Made by a program: the position numbers and the translations under genes | In this document: one piece after another, positions 19,704-28,377 of the stretch | Layout: each line of letters starts with the position of its first letter | How positions within the stretch are numbered: position 1 is the stretch's first letter | The notes under the pieces: model-generated | Databases searched by the model: none | What the model was told of the DNA's origin: nothing | What the model saw: only the letters and a program-made list of their open reading frames with translations | Assembly (NCBI GenBank): GCA_016794025.1 | Contig: JAEUKX010000028.1 | Location: 1 to 33,192 of the forward strand | Source of the DNA: Rhodospirillales bacterium | GTDB taxonomy: Bacteria > Pseudomonadota > Alphaproteobacteria > CACIAM-22H2 | Direction: 5' to 3' | Length of the DNA: 33,192 nt

Positions 19704-20297
19704 ATGATCGATGCGAGCCAAAACGAGCTGCCGGAAGCCCCGGCGGTGGCGGCCGGATTGCCGTTGCCGGACCGCTCGATCGTCATGGTCGGCCTGATGG
19801 GCGCCGGCAAGACAGCGATCGGCAAGCGGATCGCCGCCCTGCTGGGCCTGCCGTTCGTCGATACGGACAAGGAGATCGAGCAGGCCGCCGGCTGCACGAT
19901 CCCGGAAATTTTCCAGCGGTTTGGCGAGCCTGCCTTCCGCGACGGCGAACGGCGCGTGATCGCGCGGCTGCTCGCCGGCCAGCGCTGCGTGCTCGCCACG
20001 GGCGGCGGCGCATTCATGGACCCGGAAACGCGCGCCGCGATCCGTGCCAAGGGCCTGTCCGTCTGGCTCAAGGCCGATCTCGACACGCTGGTGCGCCGCA
20101 CGGCGCGTCGTTCGAACCGGCCGCTCCTCAACAGCGGCGATCCACGCGAGATCCTGTCGAACCTCATGAAACTGCGATACCCCGTCTACGCCGAAGCCGA
20201 CATCCATGTTCAGTCGCTCGAAGCGCCCGCCGACGAAACGGCCGCACGCGTGCTCGATGCGCTGCGCAGACATCTCGACAAGACGGGGGCCGCATGA
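19704..20297 (+). CDS. aroK: Shikimate kinase
   Basis: The 197-aa product catalyses ATP-dependent 3-phosphorylation of shikimate in chorismate synthesis. It has an extra ~24-residue N terminus, then the P-loop GLMGAGKT (30-37), the VDTD motif (52-55) for Mg and shikimate binding, [10 protein letters not shown] with R79, the GGG of the ATGGGAF motif (100-102) and the lid arginines in RRSNRPLL. It overlaps aroB by four bases (ATGA), so the two are translationally coupled. The divergent small membrane gene lies 174 bp upstream, and the promoter should be in that gap. Confidence 0.96.
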   Translation: MIDASQNELPEAPAVAAGLPLPDRSIVMVGLMGAGKTAIGKRIAALLGLPFVDTDKEIEQAAGCTIPEIFQRFGEPAFRDGERRVIARLLAGQRCVLATGGGAFMDPETRAAIRAKGLSVWLKADLDTLVRRTARRSNRPLLNSGDPREILSNLMKLRYPVYAEADIHVQSLEAPADETAARVLDALRRHLDKTGAA

Positions 20298-21406
20298 GCA
20301 CCGTCGGCGAGCGCGTGCGCGTGGAACTCGACGCGCGCAGCTACGACATCCTCATCGGCGAGGGGTTGCTGGAAACCGCCGGCGTGGCGATCCAGGCCGT
20401 GCGGCCGGTGCGGCGCGCCTTTGTCGTCTCCGACACGACCGTGGCCGCGGCTCACCTGCCGCGCCTTGAATCGGGGCTGAAGAAGGCGGGCATCGCAAGC
20501 GAGACGTTCCTGCAGGCACCGGGCGAAGGCACGAAGGACTTCCGGCATCTGGGCGTACTGCTCGACCGCATCCTCGAGCGGCGCCCCGAGCGCGGCGACA
20601 TCCTCGTGGCGCTTGGCGGCGGCGTGGTCGGCGACATGACCGGCGTGGCGGCTGCACTGCTGCTGCGCGGCGTCGACTTCGTCCAGTGCCCGACGACGCT
20701 GCTGGCGCAGGTCGACAGTTCGGTGGGCGGCAAGACGGGCGTCAACACGCGCCACGGCAAGAACCTCATCGGCGCCTTCCACCAGCCGCGGCTTGTGCTG
20801 TGCGACCTAGCCGCGCTCGCCACGCTGCCGCAGCGCGAACTGATGGCCGGCTATGCCGAGGTGGTCAAATACGGCCTGATCGACGAGCCGGAATTCTTCG
20901 CCTGGTGCGAAGCGAATGCGGCCCCGATGCTCGCGGGCGACATGGCCGCGCGCGCGCATGCGGTTGCGGTCTCGTGCCGTGCCAAGGCGCGCATCGTCGC
21001 GGCCGACGAACGCGAGAACGGCGTGCGCGCGCTCCTCAATCTCGGCCACACGTTCGGCCATGCGCTCGAAGCCGAGACCGGCTTCGGTCCCGAGCTGCTG
21101 CACGGCGAGGCCGTCGCGATCGGCATGCGCATGGCATTCGACCTGTCGGTGCGGCTGGGGCTCTGCCCGTCGGCCGACGCGATTCGCGTGCGCCGGCATT
21201 TCGATGCGGTCGGCCTGCCCGCCGGTCTGCCGGGCCAGCGCCGCTGGCGGGCGGAAGACCTCGTCGCGCACATGCACCACGACAAGAAGGTGCGCGACGG
21301 AAAGGTGACATTCATTCTTGCGCGCGGCATCGGCCGTTCGTTCGTGGCGACCGGGATCGACATCGGCCGCGTGCAGGAAATGCTCGCCGACGAGGCCGCG
21401 GCATGA
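20294..21406 (+). CDS. aroB: 3-dehydroquinate synthase
   Basis: The 370-aa product converts DAHP to 3-dehydroquinate, the second step of the shikimate pathway, using NAD+ and a divalent metal. Family motifs are [33 protein letters not shown], the [11 protein letters not shown] segment, [13 protein letters not shown] (metal-binding His), [11 protein letters not shown] and [10 protein letters not shown]. It is located between aroK and the CorC-like gene and overlaps both starts by 4 bp. Confidence 0.97.
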   Translation: MSTVGERVRVELDARSYDILIGEGLLETAGVAIQAVRPVRRAFVVSDTTVAAAHLPRLESGLKKAGIASETFLQAPGEGTKDFRHLGVLLDRILERRPERGDILVALGGGVVGDMTGVAAALLLRGVDFVQCPTTLLAQVDSSVGGKTGVNTRHGKNLIGAFHQPRLVLCDLAALATLPQRELMAGYAEVVKYGLIDEPEFFAWCEANAAPMLAGDMAARAHAVAVSCRAKARIVAADERENGVRALLNLGHTFGHALEAETGFGPELLHGEAVAIGMRMAFDLSVRLGLCPSADAIRVRRHFDAVGLPAGLPGQRRWRAEDLVAHMHHDKKVRDGKVTFILARGIGRSFVATGIDIGRVQEMLADEAAA

Positions 21407-22764
21407 GCGATTTCGAATTCGATCTGCCGGACCTGCCGGGCTGGTTCACCGTCGCGGCGGTGGTGACGCTGCTGCTGGTGGCGGCACTGCTGTCGGCCGT
21501 CGAGACGTCGATCACGTCGGCCTCGCGCGCGCGCCTGGCCGAGATGGAACGGCGCGGCTCGCGGCGGGCCGCGCTGGTCAACCGGCTGCGCGACCAGCGC
21601 GACAAGTTCATCAGCGCGGTGCTGCTCGGCAACAATCTGGTGAATATCCTCGGCTCGGCGCTGACGACGAGCGCGCTCATCGCGCTGTTCGGCGATGCCG
21701 GTGTCATCTACGCGACGGTGATCATGACGGTCCTCGTCGTCGTGTTCGGCGAGGTAATGCCCAAGCTCTGGGCCTTCGCGCACGCCGACCGCGTGGCGCT
21801 CATCCTGGCGCCGGTGGCGCGCGGGCTCGTGGCGCTGCTCTCGCCCTTCGCCACGACAACCGGCCTCGCCGCGAGGGGCATGCTGCGCATCCTGGGCGTT
21901 CGCGTGCGCGCGGGCGAGGAGGCCGAGGCCGCCGCCCAGGAACTGCGCGGCGCGATCGAGCTTCACGGCGCCACGCATCGCGACGCCACCGTGCGCAAGG
22001 AGCGGCAGATGTTGCGCTCCATCCTCGATCTTGCCGATGTCGGTGTATCCGACATCATGGTGCACCGCCGGCAGGTCGCCGCCATCGACGCCGACCAGAA
22101 GCCCGAGGCGATCCTCGAGCAGGCGCTGTCGAGCCCGCACACGCGCGTGCCCCTCTGGCGCGGCACGCCCGACAACATCGTGGGCATCCTGCATGCCAAG
22201 GCGCTGCTCGCCGCGCTTCGCGCGAACGGCGGCGATCCGTCATCGCTCGACATCTCGCAGATCGCGGCCCGGCCGTGGTTCATCCCCGACACGACGAGCC
22301 TTCTCGACCAGCTCGAGGCGTTCCGCCGGCGGCGCGAGCATTTCGCCGTCGTCGTGGACGAGTACGGCGCGCTGATGGGCGTCGTCACGCTCGAGGACAT
22401 CCTCGAGGAGATCGTCGGCGACATCGACGAGAAGCACGAATTCCGGATGCCCGGTGTCCGTCCGCAGTCGGACGGCAGTTTCGTCGTCGACGGCAGCGTG
22501 ACGATCCGCGATCTCAACCGCCAGTTCGACTGGCGCCTGCCGGACGAGAACGCCGCGACCATCGCCGGACTCGTGCTTTTCGAGGCACGCCGCATTCCCG
22601 AGGTCGGGCAGGTCTACACGTTCCACGGGCTGCGTTTCGAGATATTGCGGCGCAAAAGAAATCAGGTCGCAACGCTCCGGATCAGCGTGATCGGCGATGC
22701 GGCGGCGCAAAAGCGCGATGCGGGTACGGCGGAGGCCAGCAAGGTGGCCGATACCGCGGCCTGA
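21403..22764 (+). CDS. Hemolysin/CorC family membrane protein (CNNM-CBS-CorC)
   Basis: The ATG at 21403 overlaps the aroB stop (ATGA), giving 453 aa. Domain order is a CNNM/DUF21 transmembrane domain (about 12-190, beginning FTVAAVVTLLLVAALLSAVE and including SAVLLGNNLVNILGSALTTS and FGEVMPK), a CBS pair (about 205-330, with MVHRRQVAAID and FAVVVDEYGALMGVVTLEDI) and a C-terminal CorC/HlyC transporter-associated domain (about 355-440). The family is linked to Mg2+/Co2+ homeostasis. The link with aroKB is conserved in many alphaproteobacteria, but the functional reason is unknown to me. Confidence 0.93.
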   Translation: MSDFEFDLPDLPGWFTVAAVVTLLLVAALLSAVETSITSASRARLAEMERRGSRRAALVNRLRDQRDKFISAVLLGNNLVNILGSALTTSALIALFGDAGVIYATVIMTVLVVVFGEVMPKLWAFAHADRVALILAPVARGLVALLSPFATTTGLAARGMLRILGVRVRAGEEAEAAAQELRGAIELHGATHRDATVRKERQMLRSILDLADVGVSDIMVHRRQVAAIDADQKPEAILEQALSSPHTRVPLWRGTPDNIVGILHAKALLAALRANGGDPSSLDISQIAARPWFIPDTTSLLDQLEAFRRRREHFAVVVDEYGALMGVVTLEDILEEIVGDIDEKHEFRMPGVRPQSDGSFVVDGSVTIRDLNRQFDWRLPDENAATIAGLVLFEARRIPEVGQVYTFHGLRFEILRRKRNQVATLRISVIGDAAAQKRDAGTAEASKVADTAA

Positions 22765-22867
22765 GGAAGGCGCTTGCCAAGCGGCATCGGGCGGGCGCTA
22801 TCATCTTCCCAACGACGGCGCACGTCCGTCCTTCGACACGGCGCCGGTCGGTCCGAGGGAGATGCCC

Positions 22868-23320
22868 ATGATCCGCAAGATCGTGCCCGACGTCATATCC
22901 GGAGTTCAGGACCTTGCCACGGCCAGTGCGCACATGACCGTGCGCGACGCGGCCCAGGTGATGGCACAGCGCCGTATCGGCGCGCTGATGGTGATCGACG
23001 GGCCGCGGCTCGCCGGCATCTTCACGGAGCGCGACCTTCTCTCGAAGGTCGTGGCCCAGCGCCGCGATCCCGATACGGTCCATCTGGGCGATGTGATGAC
23101 GCGCGACCCCGACACGATCGGCCCCGAGGAGTCGGCTTTCGCCGCGCTCGAGATGATGCGCAGCCGCGGCTACCGGCATCTGCCGGTCATGGACCGCGGG
23201 CGGCTGATCGGCATGGTGTCGGTCCGCGACCTCTACGCCACGGCGCTGGACGAGGTCGAGGAAGGTCTCAAGGAGCGCGACGCGTTCATCTCCGGGTCGG
23301 CCGGCTACGGCCTTACCTGA
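22868..23320 (+). CDS. Stand-alone CBS-domain protein
   Basis: The 150-aa product consists almost entirely of two CBS motifs: TVRDAAQVMAQRRIGALMVI with GIFTERDLLSKVV, and HLGDVMTRDPDTIGPEESAF with GYRHLPVMDRGRLIGMVSVR. The start at ATG 22868 is preferred over ATG 22862 because GAGGGAG (22855-22861) is correctly spaced only from the former. CBS pairs bind adenine nucleotides and usually sense energy charge. It follows the CorC-like gene by ~100 bp in the same direction. Its target is unknown. Confidence 0.9.
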   Translation: MIRKIVPDVISGVQDLATASAHMTVRDAAQVMAQRRIGALMVIDGPRLAGIFTERDLLSKVVAQRRDPDTVHLGDVMTRDPDTIGPEESAFAALEMMRSRGYRHLPVMDRGRLIGMVSVRDLYATALDEVEEGLKERDAFISGSAGYGLT

Positions 23321-23390
23321 CGGGCTTTGCCACGCGCGGGCGGACGCGCGATGATCCGGCGGTCAGCACCTGCCCGGAGACGCGTCCGCC

Positions 23391-23936
23391 ATGCCGCTTC
23401 CATCTTCCGCCGCCGCACGCGAGCCGATCCATACGCGCCGAATCGAATGCCGCGGCTTCCGCCGGGTCGACGGCCTGTGGGACATCGAGGGCCATCTCGT
23501 CGACACGAAAGCCTATGCCTTCGAGAACCGTTGGCGCGGGACGCTCGAACCTGGCGCGCCGATCCACGAGATGTGGCTGCGTCTGACGATCGACGACGAT
23601 CTCGAGGTCCATGCGGCGGTGGCGGCGACGGATGCAAGCCCGTTCGAGATCTGCCCGGCCATCACGCCGGCCTTCGCCTCGCTCGTGGGCTTGCGGATCG
23701 GCAAGGGCTGGTCGGGACGCGTCCGCGAGCGGCTTGGCGGCACGAAGGGCTGCACGCACCTCGTCGAGCTGGCGCTCGGCGCCATGGCCACGGCGGCAAT
23801 CCAGACGGTGGCGCCGCTGCGCGCCAGGAAGGGCGATCCGGACCGCAAGCCGGGCCATCTCGATACCTGTCATGCGCTGGCGAGCGACGGACCCGTGGTC
23901 CGCGAGCACTATCCCCGGCACTACACCGGCCGTTAG
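23391..23936 (+). CDS. DUF2889 domain-containing protein
   Basis: The 181-aa soluble protein matches DUF2889: RRIECRGFRRVDGLWDIEGH near the N terminus, DTKAYAF, IHEMWLRLTID, the GTKGCTHLVEL motif (about 121-131) and a C-terminal DTCHALASDGPVVREHYP. The family is uncharacterised; the conserved Cys and His residues (GCTHL, TCHA) suggest metal or redox chemistry, which is inference. Its stop codon overlaps the stop of the convergent RHH gene. Confidence 0.88.
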   Translation: MPLPSSAAAREPIHTRRIECRGFRRVDGLWDIEGHLVDTKAYAFENRWRGTLEPGAPIHEMWLRLTIDDDLEVHAAVAATDASPFEICPAITPAFASLVGLRIGKGWSGRVRERLGGTKGCTHLVELALGAMATAAIQTVAPLRARKGDPDRKPGHLDTCHALASDGPVVREHYPRHYTGR

Positions 23937-24187
23937 GCCGCCTTCGCGCGCCGGCGCGGACCCATCCGCTTGGCGCGTGCCTCGCGGAACCAGCCGAGCA
24001 CGAAGACACGCACGGCCGAGGTGCGGTTGCCCCTGTGGCTGGACCGCAGGATGCGCTCGCACAGGGCCGGGACAGATTCACCCGTGCGCTCGGCGATTTC
24101 GCGCAGCGCGTGCCAGAAGGCGCCTTCCAGACGCAGGCTCGTGCGTGATCCGCGGACGCGGACATTCCGGGGGCGGTCGGGTTCCAT
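23933..24187 (-). CDS. Ribbon-helix-helix DNA-binding protein
   Basis: The 84-aa basic protein matches the RHH_4-type family: a beta-strand segment RGSRTSLRLEGAFWHALREI followed by helix ERTGESVPALCERI and a second helix TSAVRVFVLGWFREARAKR. It is probably a dimeric transcription factor. The start is ATG 24185-24187. Directly upstream lies an AT-rich stretch with a 15-bp palindrome that could be its own operator. Partner or antitoxin function is not supported, as no toxin gene is adjacent. Confidence 0.85.
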   Translation of the reverse strand: MEPDRPRNVRVRGSRTSLRLEGAFWHALREIAERTGESVPALCERILRSSHRGNRTSAVRVFVLGWFREARAKRMGPRRRAKAA

Positions 24188-24214
24188 CGCGATGATTGTC
24201 TATCTATGGTTTAA

Positions 24215-24229
24215 TTAGTTTTGAACTAA
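24215..24229. promoter_or_regulatory. Palindromic candidate operator upstream of the RHH gene
   Basis: TTAGTT (24215-24220) and AACTAA (24224-24229) form a perfect 6-bp inverted repeat around TTG, 27 bp upstream of the RHH ATG, in a ~60-bp AT-rich island. A further TAGTTTT copy of the half-site occurs at 24242-24248. The position fits an autoregulatory operator; binding is inferred. Confidence 0.45.
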
Positions 24230-24282
24230 CTATCACATAGGTAGTTTTCAGCCAAGGGCCAAATGCCCCCGTCCGTGTGCGC

Positions 24283-24558
24283 CTAGCCGGGTTCGCCGGG
24301 CGCGCGCAGGACAAGGGCGAGCGCGTGGACGCGCCCGGCCATTTCCTCGGCAAGGGCACTGTAGACCAGCCGCTGGCGCTCGACCCGGCTCTTCCCTGCG
24401 AAGACGGCCGCGACGGCGCGGACGGTGAAGTGCGACTCGCCCAGCGGATTGGCGCCGGCATGGCCCGCATGACGGTGCGAATCGTCGATGATCTCGAGCA
24501 GTTCGGGCGATAGCGCGTTCTCGAGCTTGGCGCGGATCCCGTCGGCGACAGCTGGCAC
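24283..24558 (-). CDS. bolA: BolA family protein
   Basis: The 91-aa product starts at GTG 24556-24558, two bases after the stop of the auxiliary lipoprotein gene. It has the BolA core: IRAKLENALSPELLEIIDDS, HRHAGHAGANPLGESHFTV with the His-rich loop, and the helix SRVERQRLVYSALAEEM with VHALAL. BolA proteins bind [2Fe-2S] clusters with monothiol glutaredoxins and affect envelope and iron regulation. The gene is last in the Mla-type operon. That recalls ibaG, a BolA homologue, in the E. coli mla operon, although this sequence looks more like true BolA. Confidence 0.92.
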   Translation of the reverse strand: MPAVADGIRAKLENALSPELLEIIDDSHRHAGHAGANPLGESHFTVRAVAAVFAGKSRVERQRLVYSALAEEMAGRVHALALVLRAPGEPG

Positions 24559-24560
24559 GG

Positions 24561-25193
24561 TCAGCTCCGCGCGTTCGCGTTGCCCGTGCGCAGCGTCCAC
24601 TCGGCGACGCGCTTGAGGACTGCCCCCAGCGCATCGTCGAAGGCCGCCACGACGCGGTCGATCTCGGCGCCGGCCGCCGGTTCGACCGCATCGTGCGAGA
24701 AGCTTGCCAGCACGGTCCGCTCCGGCAGGCGCACGAGCCGGACGGATACGCGCACATGCGCAACCGGGGTCTCGCGCCCGCGCATCTCGGCCTGGAATTC
24801 GCGCAAATCGACCTTCAGCAGGAAATCCGGGCGCAGGCTCGAGGATTCGCGGCCGACGGCGACGAGCTTGCCGGTGTTCTCGAACGTCTCGAGAAGCAGA
24901 GTCTGAACCATGCGCGGTGCGGTATCCGTCCACTGCGCGCGCGCGAAATAGTCGAGCGACAGCGGCGAACGCTGGACGGCGATGCGCGCGGTGTCGATGC
25001 CGCCGGGCGCCACCGGCGGCTCGATGGCCAGCTGCCAGCGCGCGGTCGGAAGGTCGGGCGCGAAAGTCGACTTCGGCGACAGCGTGAACAGGCGCGGCGG
25101 GTCGCCGGCGCCGGGCAGCGAGCAGGCCGCCAATCCGGACGCGGCGGCCGCGAGCAGGCTGCGGCGCGCGATGGTGCGGGCTGTCGGTTTCAT
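24561..25193 (-). CDS. ABC-type transport auxiliary lipoprotein (PqiC/Mla-associated)
   Basis: The start ATG (25191-25193) overlaps the mlaD stop as ATGA, giving 210 aa. The lipoprotein signal peptide has basic ARRS and lipobox LAAC with C24. The mature part matches the ABC transporter auxiliary component family (LFTLSPKSTF near the N terminus, RIAVQRSPLSLDYFARAQWT, LLLKVDLREF-like strands, VAAFDDALGAVLKRVAEWTL at the end). It probably sits in the outer membrane periplasmic face as a partner of the MCE protein in lipid transport. Confidence 0.88.
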   Translation of the reverse strand: MKPTARTIARRSLLAAAASGLAACSLPGAGDPPRLFTLSPKSTFAPDLPTARWQLAIEPPVAPGGIDTARIAVQRSPLSLDYFARAQWTDTAPRMVQTLLLETFENTGKLVAVGRESSSLRPDFLLKVDLREFQAEMRGRETPVAHVRVSVRLVRLPERTVLASFSHDAVEPAAGAEIDRVVAAFDDALGAVLKRVAEWTLRTGNANARS

Positions 25194-26194
25194 TTCGCCT
25201 CGATTCCCTTCTGCTGGTCGCCGAACAGGAAGCGCGCCGGGTCGCGCTCGAAATTCGCCACGACGCGGTTGAGCGTCGTGATCAGCGCGCGCCCCTCGAT
25301 CATGAACTGCTGGAGTTCGTAGAGGCCCGAGCGGCCGAAATCCTCGACGCCGGGCCGCGTCGCGGCGGCCAGCTTCTCGAACTGGTCGGCCACGCGCCCG
25401 AACCCACCCGCCGCGCGGCGGACCTCGTCGATGGCCGCCGCCGCCTGCGGCGTCATCGTGCCGGCATCGCGGATCGTGCGCTGCGCGGTGCCCATCAGCG
25501 ACTGTGCGTCGGCGACAAGGCCGCGCGCCTCGACCGCGAGCCGGCCGGCGTCGGCCATCGTCCGGTCGAGGCCCTTGAGCGTTCCCTTCGCGTCGTCGAC
25601 AAGGCCTTCGGCCCCGGCCATCGCACGCGCAAGGCCGGCGGCGGCCTCGGCCGAATTCTCGAGCAGCCGGTCGATGCTCTGCACGTTGTTGTCGCTGAGG
25701 ATCAGCGTCAGCCGGTCGGCAAGGTCGGCAAGTCGCGCCACGACAAGGGGCGCATCCTCGATGATCTTGTCGATGGGCGAGGGGACAGACTGGATCACGG
25801 CGCGGCGCTTGCCCGCGCGCGGGCGGAGCGGTTCCGCCCCTTGCGTCCCCCCGGAAAGCTGGATGAACGAGAGACCGGTGATGCCCTGCGGCTGCAGGCC
25901 GGCGACCGTGTCGGTACGGACCGGCGTTTCGGGGCGAAGCGCGAGCGTCACCTGGATCAGTTCCACGTTCTGGTCGTCGATGGCGATGTCGGAAACCGTG
26001 CCCACCGGCACGCCGCGATAGCGCACGACCGAACCGACCGAGAGCCCCGTCACCGCGCCGCGGAAATAGGTGTAGTAGTAGGTGTTCTCGTCGGTCAGCT
26101 GCGCGCGGGCGAACCACATGCCGGCGGCAAAGATGCCGGCGAGCAGCGCCAGCACGAAGCAGCCGACGAGGAAGTAGTTGGCGCGCGTTTCCAC
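25190..26194 (-). CDS. mlaD: MlaD-like MCE-domain phospholipid-binding protein
   Basis: The 334-aa product has an N-terminal membrane anchor (residues ~7-28, FLVGCFVLALLAGIFAAGMW) and one MCE domain (~40-120) with YFRGAVTGLSVGSVVRYRG, PVGTVSDI and GLQPQGITGLSFIQL. A long helical C-terminal part (150-334) follows, with repeated Ala-rich coiled-coil segments. It is longer than E. coli MlaD (~183 aa) and resembles the extended alphaproteobacterial MCE proteins. It should form a hexameric periplasmic tunnel on the MlaE/MlaF transporter. It is 3 bp downstream of mlaF and overlaps the lipoprotein gene. Confidence 0.92.
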   Translation of the reverse strand: METRANYFLVGCFVLALLAGIFAAGMWFARAQLTDENTYYYTYFRGAVTGLSVGSVVRYRGVPVGTVSDIAIDDQNVELIQVTLALRPETPVRTDTVAGLQPQGITGLSFIQLSGGTQGAEPLRPRAGKRRAVIQSVPSPIDKIIEDAPLVVARLADLADRLTLILSDNNVQSIDRLLENSAEAAAGLARAMAGAEGLVDDAKGTLKGLDRTMADAGRLAVEARGLVADAQSLMGTAQRTIRDAGTMTPQAAAAIDEVRRAAGGFGRVADQFEKLAAATRPGVEDFGRSGLYELQQFMIEGRALITTLNRVVANFERDPARFLFGDQQKGIEAK

Positions 26195-26197
26195 CGG

Positions 26198-26986
26198 TCA
26201 GTCGTCCTTTCGGCCCTTGGCCGCATCGTGTCCGGCCTGCGCGGCGCGGCCGCGCGGACCGGAGAAATACTCCTGCACCCAAGGATGGGGGTAGGCGCGG
26301 ATTTCGTCCAGCGTTCCGACGACCATCTTCTTGTCGAGCAGCACGGCAATGCGGTCGGCGATCGCGCACAGCGTATCGACGTCGTGCGTGATCATCACGA
26401 CGCTCAACGACAGGGCGCGCTGCAGGTCGCGGATGAGTTCGTCGAACTTCGCCGCACCGATCGGATCGAGACCCGCGGTCGGCTCGTCGAGGAACAGCAC
26501 GTCCGGATCGAGGGCGATGGCGCGCGCAAGGCCGGCACGCTTGCGCATGCCGCCGGAAAGCTCGGCCGGGATCTTCGAGCCGGCCTCCTGCGGCAGGCCG
26601 ACCATGGCAAGCTTGACGCGGATGAGCTGCGTGACGAGCCGGTGATCGAGATCGGTATGCTCGGTGAACGGGAGGCGGATGTTCTGCGCCACCGTGCGCG
26701 CGCTGAAAAGCGCGCCGTCCTGGAACAGCACGCCCATGCGGCGCAGGACCGGCCGGCGGGCCTCGTCGTCGAGATCGGCGAGGTTTCGTCCGAGCACCTC
26801 GATCGTGCCGCCATCGGGATGCTTGAGGCCGAGGATCGTTCGCAGCAGGACCGACTTGCCCGTGCCCGAGCCTCCGACGATGGCGAGAATCTCGCCGCGC
26901 CGCACGTCAAGTTCCAGTCCGTCATGGACCGTCTGGCTGCCGAAGCGCGTCACGAGACCGCGCACGCGGATGACGGGCGCGCTCAT
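26198..26986 (-). CDS. mlaF: MlaF-like ABC ATPase of lipid transporter
   Basis: The 262-aa ABC ATPase starts at ATG 26984-26986, overlapping the mlaE stop (ATGA). Walker A is GGSGTGKS (38-45), the Q-loop FQDGALFS begins at 88, the signature LSGGMRKR is at 143-150, Walker B is VLFLDE (163-168) and the switch His lies in ITHDVDT. The signature LSGGM and the DGALFS Q-loop are typical of MlaF/Ttg2A rather than of importers. It energises phospholipid movement between inner membrane and the MCE ring. Confidence 0.94.
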   Translation of the reverse strand: MSAPVIRVRGLVTRFGSQTVHDGLELDVRRGEILAIVGGSGTGKSVLLRTILGLKHPDGGTIEVLGRNLADLDDEARRPVLRRMGVLFQDGALFSARTVAQNIRLPFTEHTDLDHRLVTQLIRVKLAMVGLPQEAGSKIPAELSGGMRKRAGLARAIALDPDVLFLDEPTAGLDPIGAAKFDELIRDLQRALSLSVVMITHDVDTLCAIADRIAVLLDKKMVVGTLDEIRAYPHPWVQEYFSGPRGRAAQAGHDAAKGRKDD

Positions 26987-28137
26987 ATGCCAAGCCGCGA
27001 GAAAAGGATCGAGAAGCCGGCGTCGGCCACGATCACGAGGAAGATCGACTTCACCACCGAGCGCGTCGTGTGGATGCCCACGCTCTCGGCCGATCCCGAC
27101 ACCTTCAGCCCTTCGTAGCAGGCGACGATGCCGATGAGGATCGCGAAGACCGGCGCCTTGACGAGGCCCACGAGGTAGGTCGACAGCGTGACGGCGCCGG
27201 CGAGCTGCTCGAGGAACTGCGCCAGCGAAAGGTCGAGACCGGCGATCACCATCACGGCGCCGCCGGCCAGCGCCATCGCGTCGGCGAAGAAGACGAGCAT
27301 CGGCAGCGCCACGGCAAGCGCGATGAGGCGCGGCAGCACAAGCGTTTCCATGGGGTCGAGACCGAGCGTGCGCATCGCGTCGACCTCCTGGTTCACCTTC
27401 ATCGTGCCGATCTCGGCGGCGAACGCGCTGCCGGTTCGCCCTGCCACCATGATCGCGGTGATCAGCACGCCGATCTCGCGCAGGACCGAGACGCCGAGAA
27501 GGTTGATCGTGAAGACTTCCGCGCCGTACTGGCGCAGCTGGTCCGCACCCTGGAACGCCAGCACCACGCCGATGAGGAAGGCGAGCAGACCCATGATCGG
27601 CAGCGCGTCGATGCCGATGCGCTCGACGTGATGGACGGTGCTGACCAGGCGCACGCGAGCGGGCCTGCGCCACGCGCGCAGCCAGGTCGCCGCCACCGCG
27701 CCGACGAACGAGACGAGCGCGTGCGCCTCCTCCGCCAGATCGACAGTCGCTTCGCCCGTGCGGGTGGCAAGTTCCCCAATCGCGCCGAGCGTCGGCCGGG
27801 CAAGCGGCCGGCGCGGCTCGCTTTCGATCGCCATGCGCGCCAGCAGCGAGCCCTGGGCATGCGAGGCGTTGGCCAGCGCGATCTCGCTGCCGGTCTCCTG
27901 CCAGCGCAGGATCTGCCGGTGCAGAAGCCAGGCGCCGGCGCTGTCGATCGCGGCGACCTTCTCCATGTCGACGGTCATCGCCTTGGCGCCTTTCGTCTCG
28001 ACGCGGGCAAGCGATGATTCAAGGTTGCGCGCGTTTGCAAGCGTCCAACGGCCGCCGAGCGCCACGACCATGGCAGCACCGTCGAACCGGGCCCGCGCCC
28101 AGCCTGCATCCGCCCGTTCCGAACCTTCGCCGTCCAT
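26983..28137 (-). CDS. mlaE: STAS-domain/MlaE-family permease fusion
   Basis: The 384-aa product starts at ATG 28135-28137 after GGGGAG; a TTG at 28188 is a less likely start. Residues ~10-100 form a STAS domain (ARFDGAAMVVALGGRWTLAN, VDMEKVAAIDSAGAWLLHRQ), the fold of MlaB. The rest is the MlaE permease with VERIGIDALPIMGLLAFLIG, the REIGVLITAIMVAGRTGSAF motif, EIGTMKVNQEVDAMRTLG and multiple helices. In E. coli MlaB and MlaE are separate proteins; here they are one chain, a known arrangement in alphaproteobacteria. First gene of the mlaE-mlaF-mlaD-lipoprotein-bolA operon. Confidence 0.93.
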   Translation of the reverse strand: MDGEGSERADAGWARARFDGAAMVVALGGRWTLANARNLESSLARVETKGAKAMTVDMEKVAAIDSAGAWLLHRQILRWQETGSEIALANASHAQGSLLARMAIESEPRRPLARPTLGAIGELATRTGEATVDLAEEAHALVSFVGAVAATWLRAWRRPARVRLVSTVHHVERIGIDALPIMGLLAFLIGVVLAFQGADQLRQYGAEVFTINLLGVSVLREIGVLITAIMVAGRTGSAFAAEIGTMKVNQEVDAMRTLGLDPMETLVLPRLIALAVALPMLVFFADAMALAGGAVMVIAGLDLSLAQFLEQLAGAVTLSTYLVGLVKAPVFAILIGIVACYEGLKVSGSAESVGIHTTRSVVKSIFLVIVADAGFSILFSRLGI

Positions 28138-28343
28138 GGCTCCCCGCATCCGCCGCGCATTCTTGAAGCCTTGCGCCCGCAACGGCAAGCAATGCGGGCG
28201 GACGCTACGTTGGTATCTTTGTATGTTGCACCGCGAAAATTACACAGAGACTGTTGCAAAAATGTCCATTAATAAAATCAATTAGTTAGGGGATAATTTC
28301 TGAACGTTTGGGGATGACGCCTTCATTCAGGACCGAATGTCCC

Positions 28344-28371
28344 TTGATTTTTGCGCCGCAACATCTAATTT
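28344..28371 (+). promoter_or_regulatory. Candidate sigma-70-type promoter for the small RNA
   Basis: TTGATT (28344-28349) and TAATTT (28366-28371) are separated by 16 nt. The predicted transcription start, near 28376-28379, coincides with the first base of the first hairpin of the candidate RNA. An imperfect palindrome CATTC...GAATG (28324-28339) lies just upstream and could be a regulator site. AT content is high across 28200-28380. Confidence 0.55.
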
Positions 28372-28377
28372 GTGCAC

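Noticed and set aside
23933..24187. RHH gene as an antitoxin
   Set aside because: No toxin-like gene is adjacent on the same strand; the neighbours are DUF2889 (convergent) and bolA with a separate operon.
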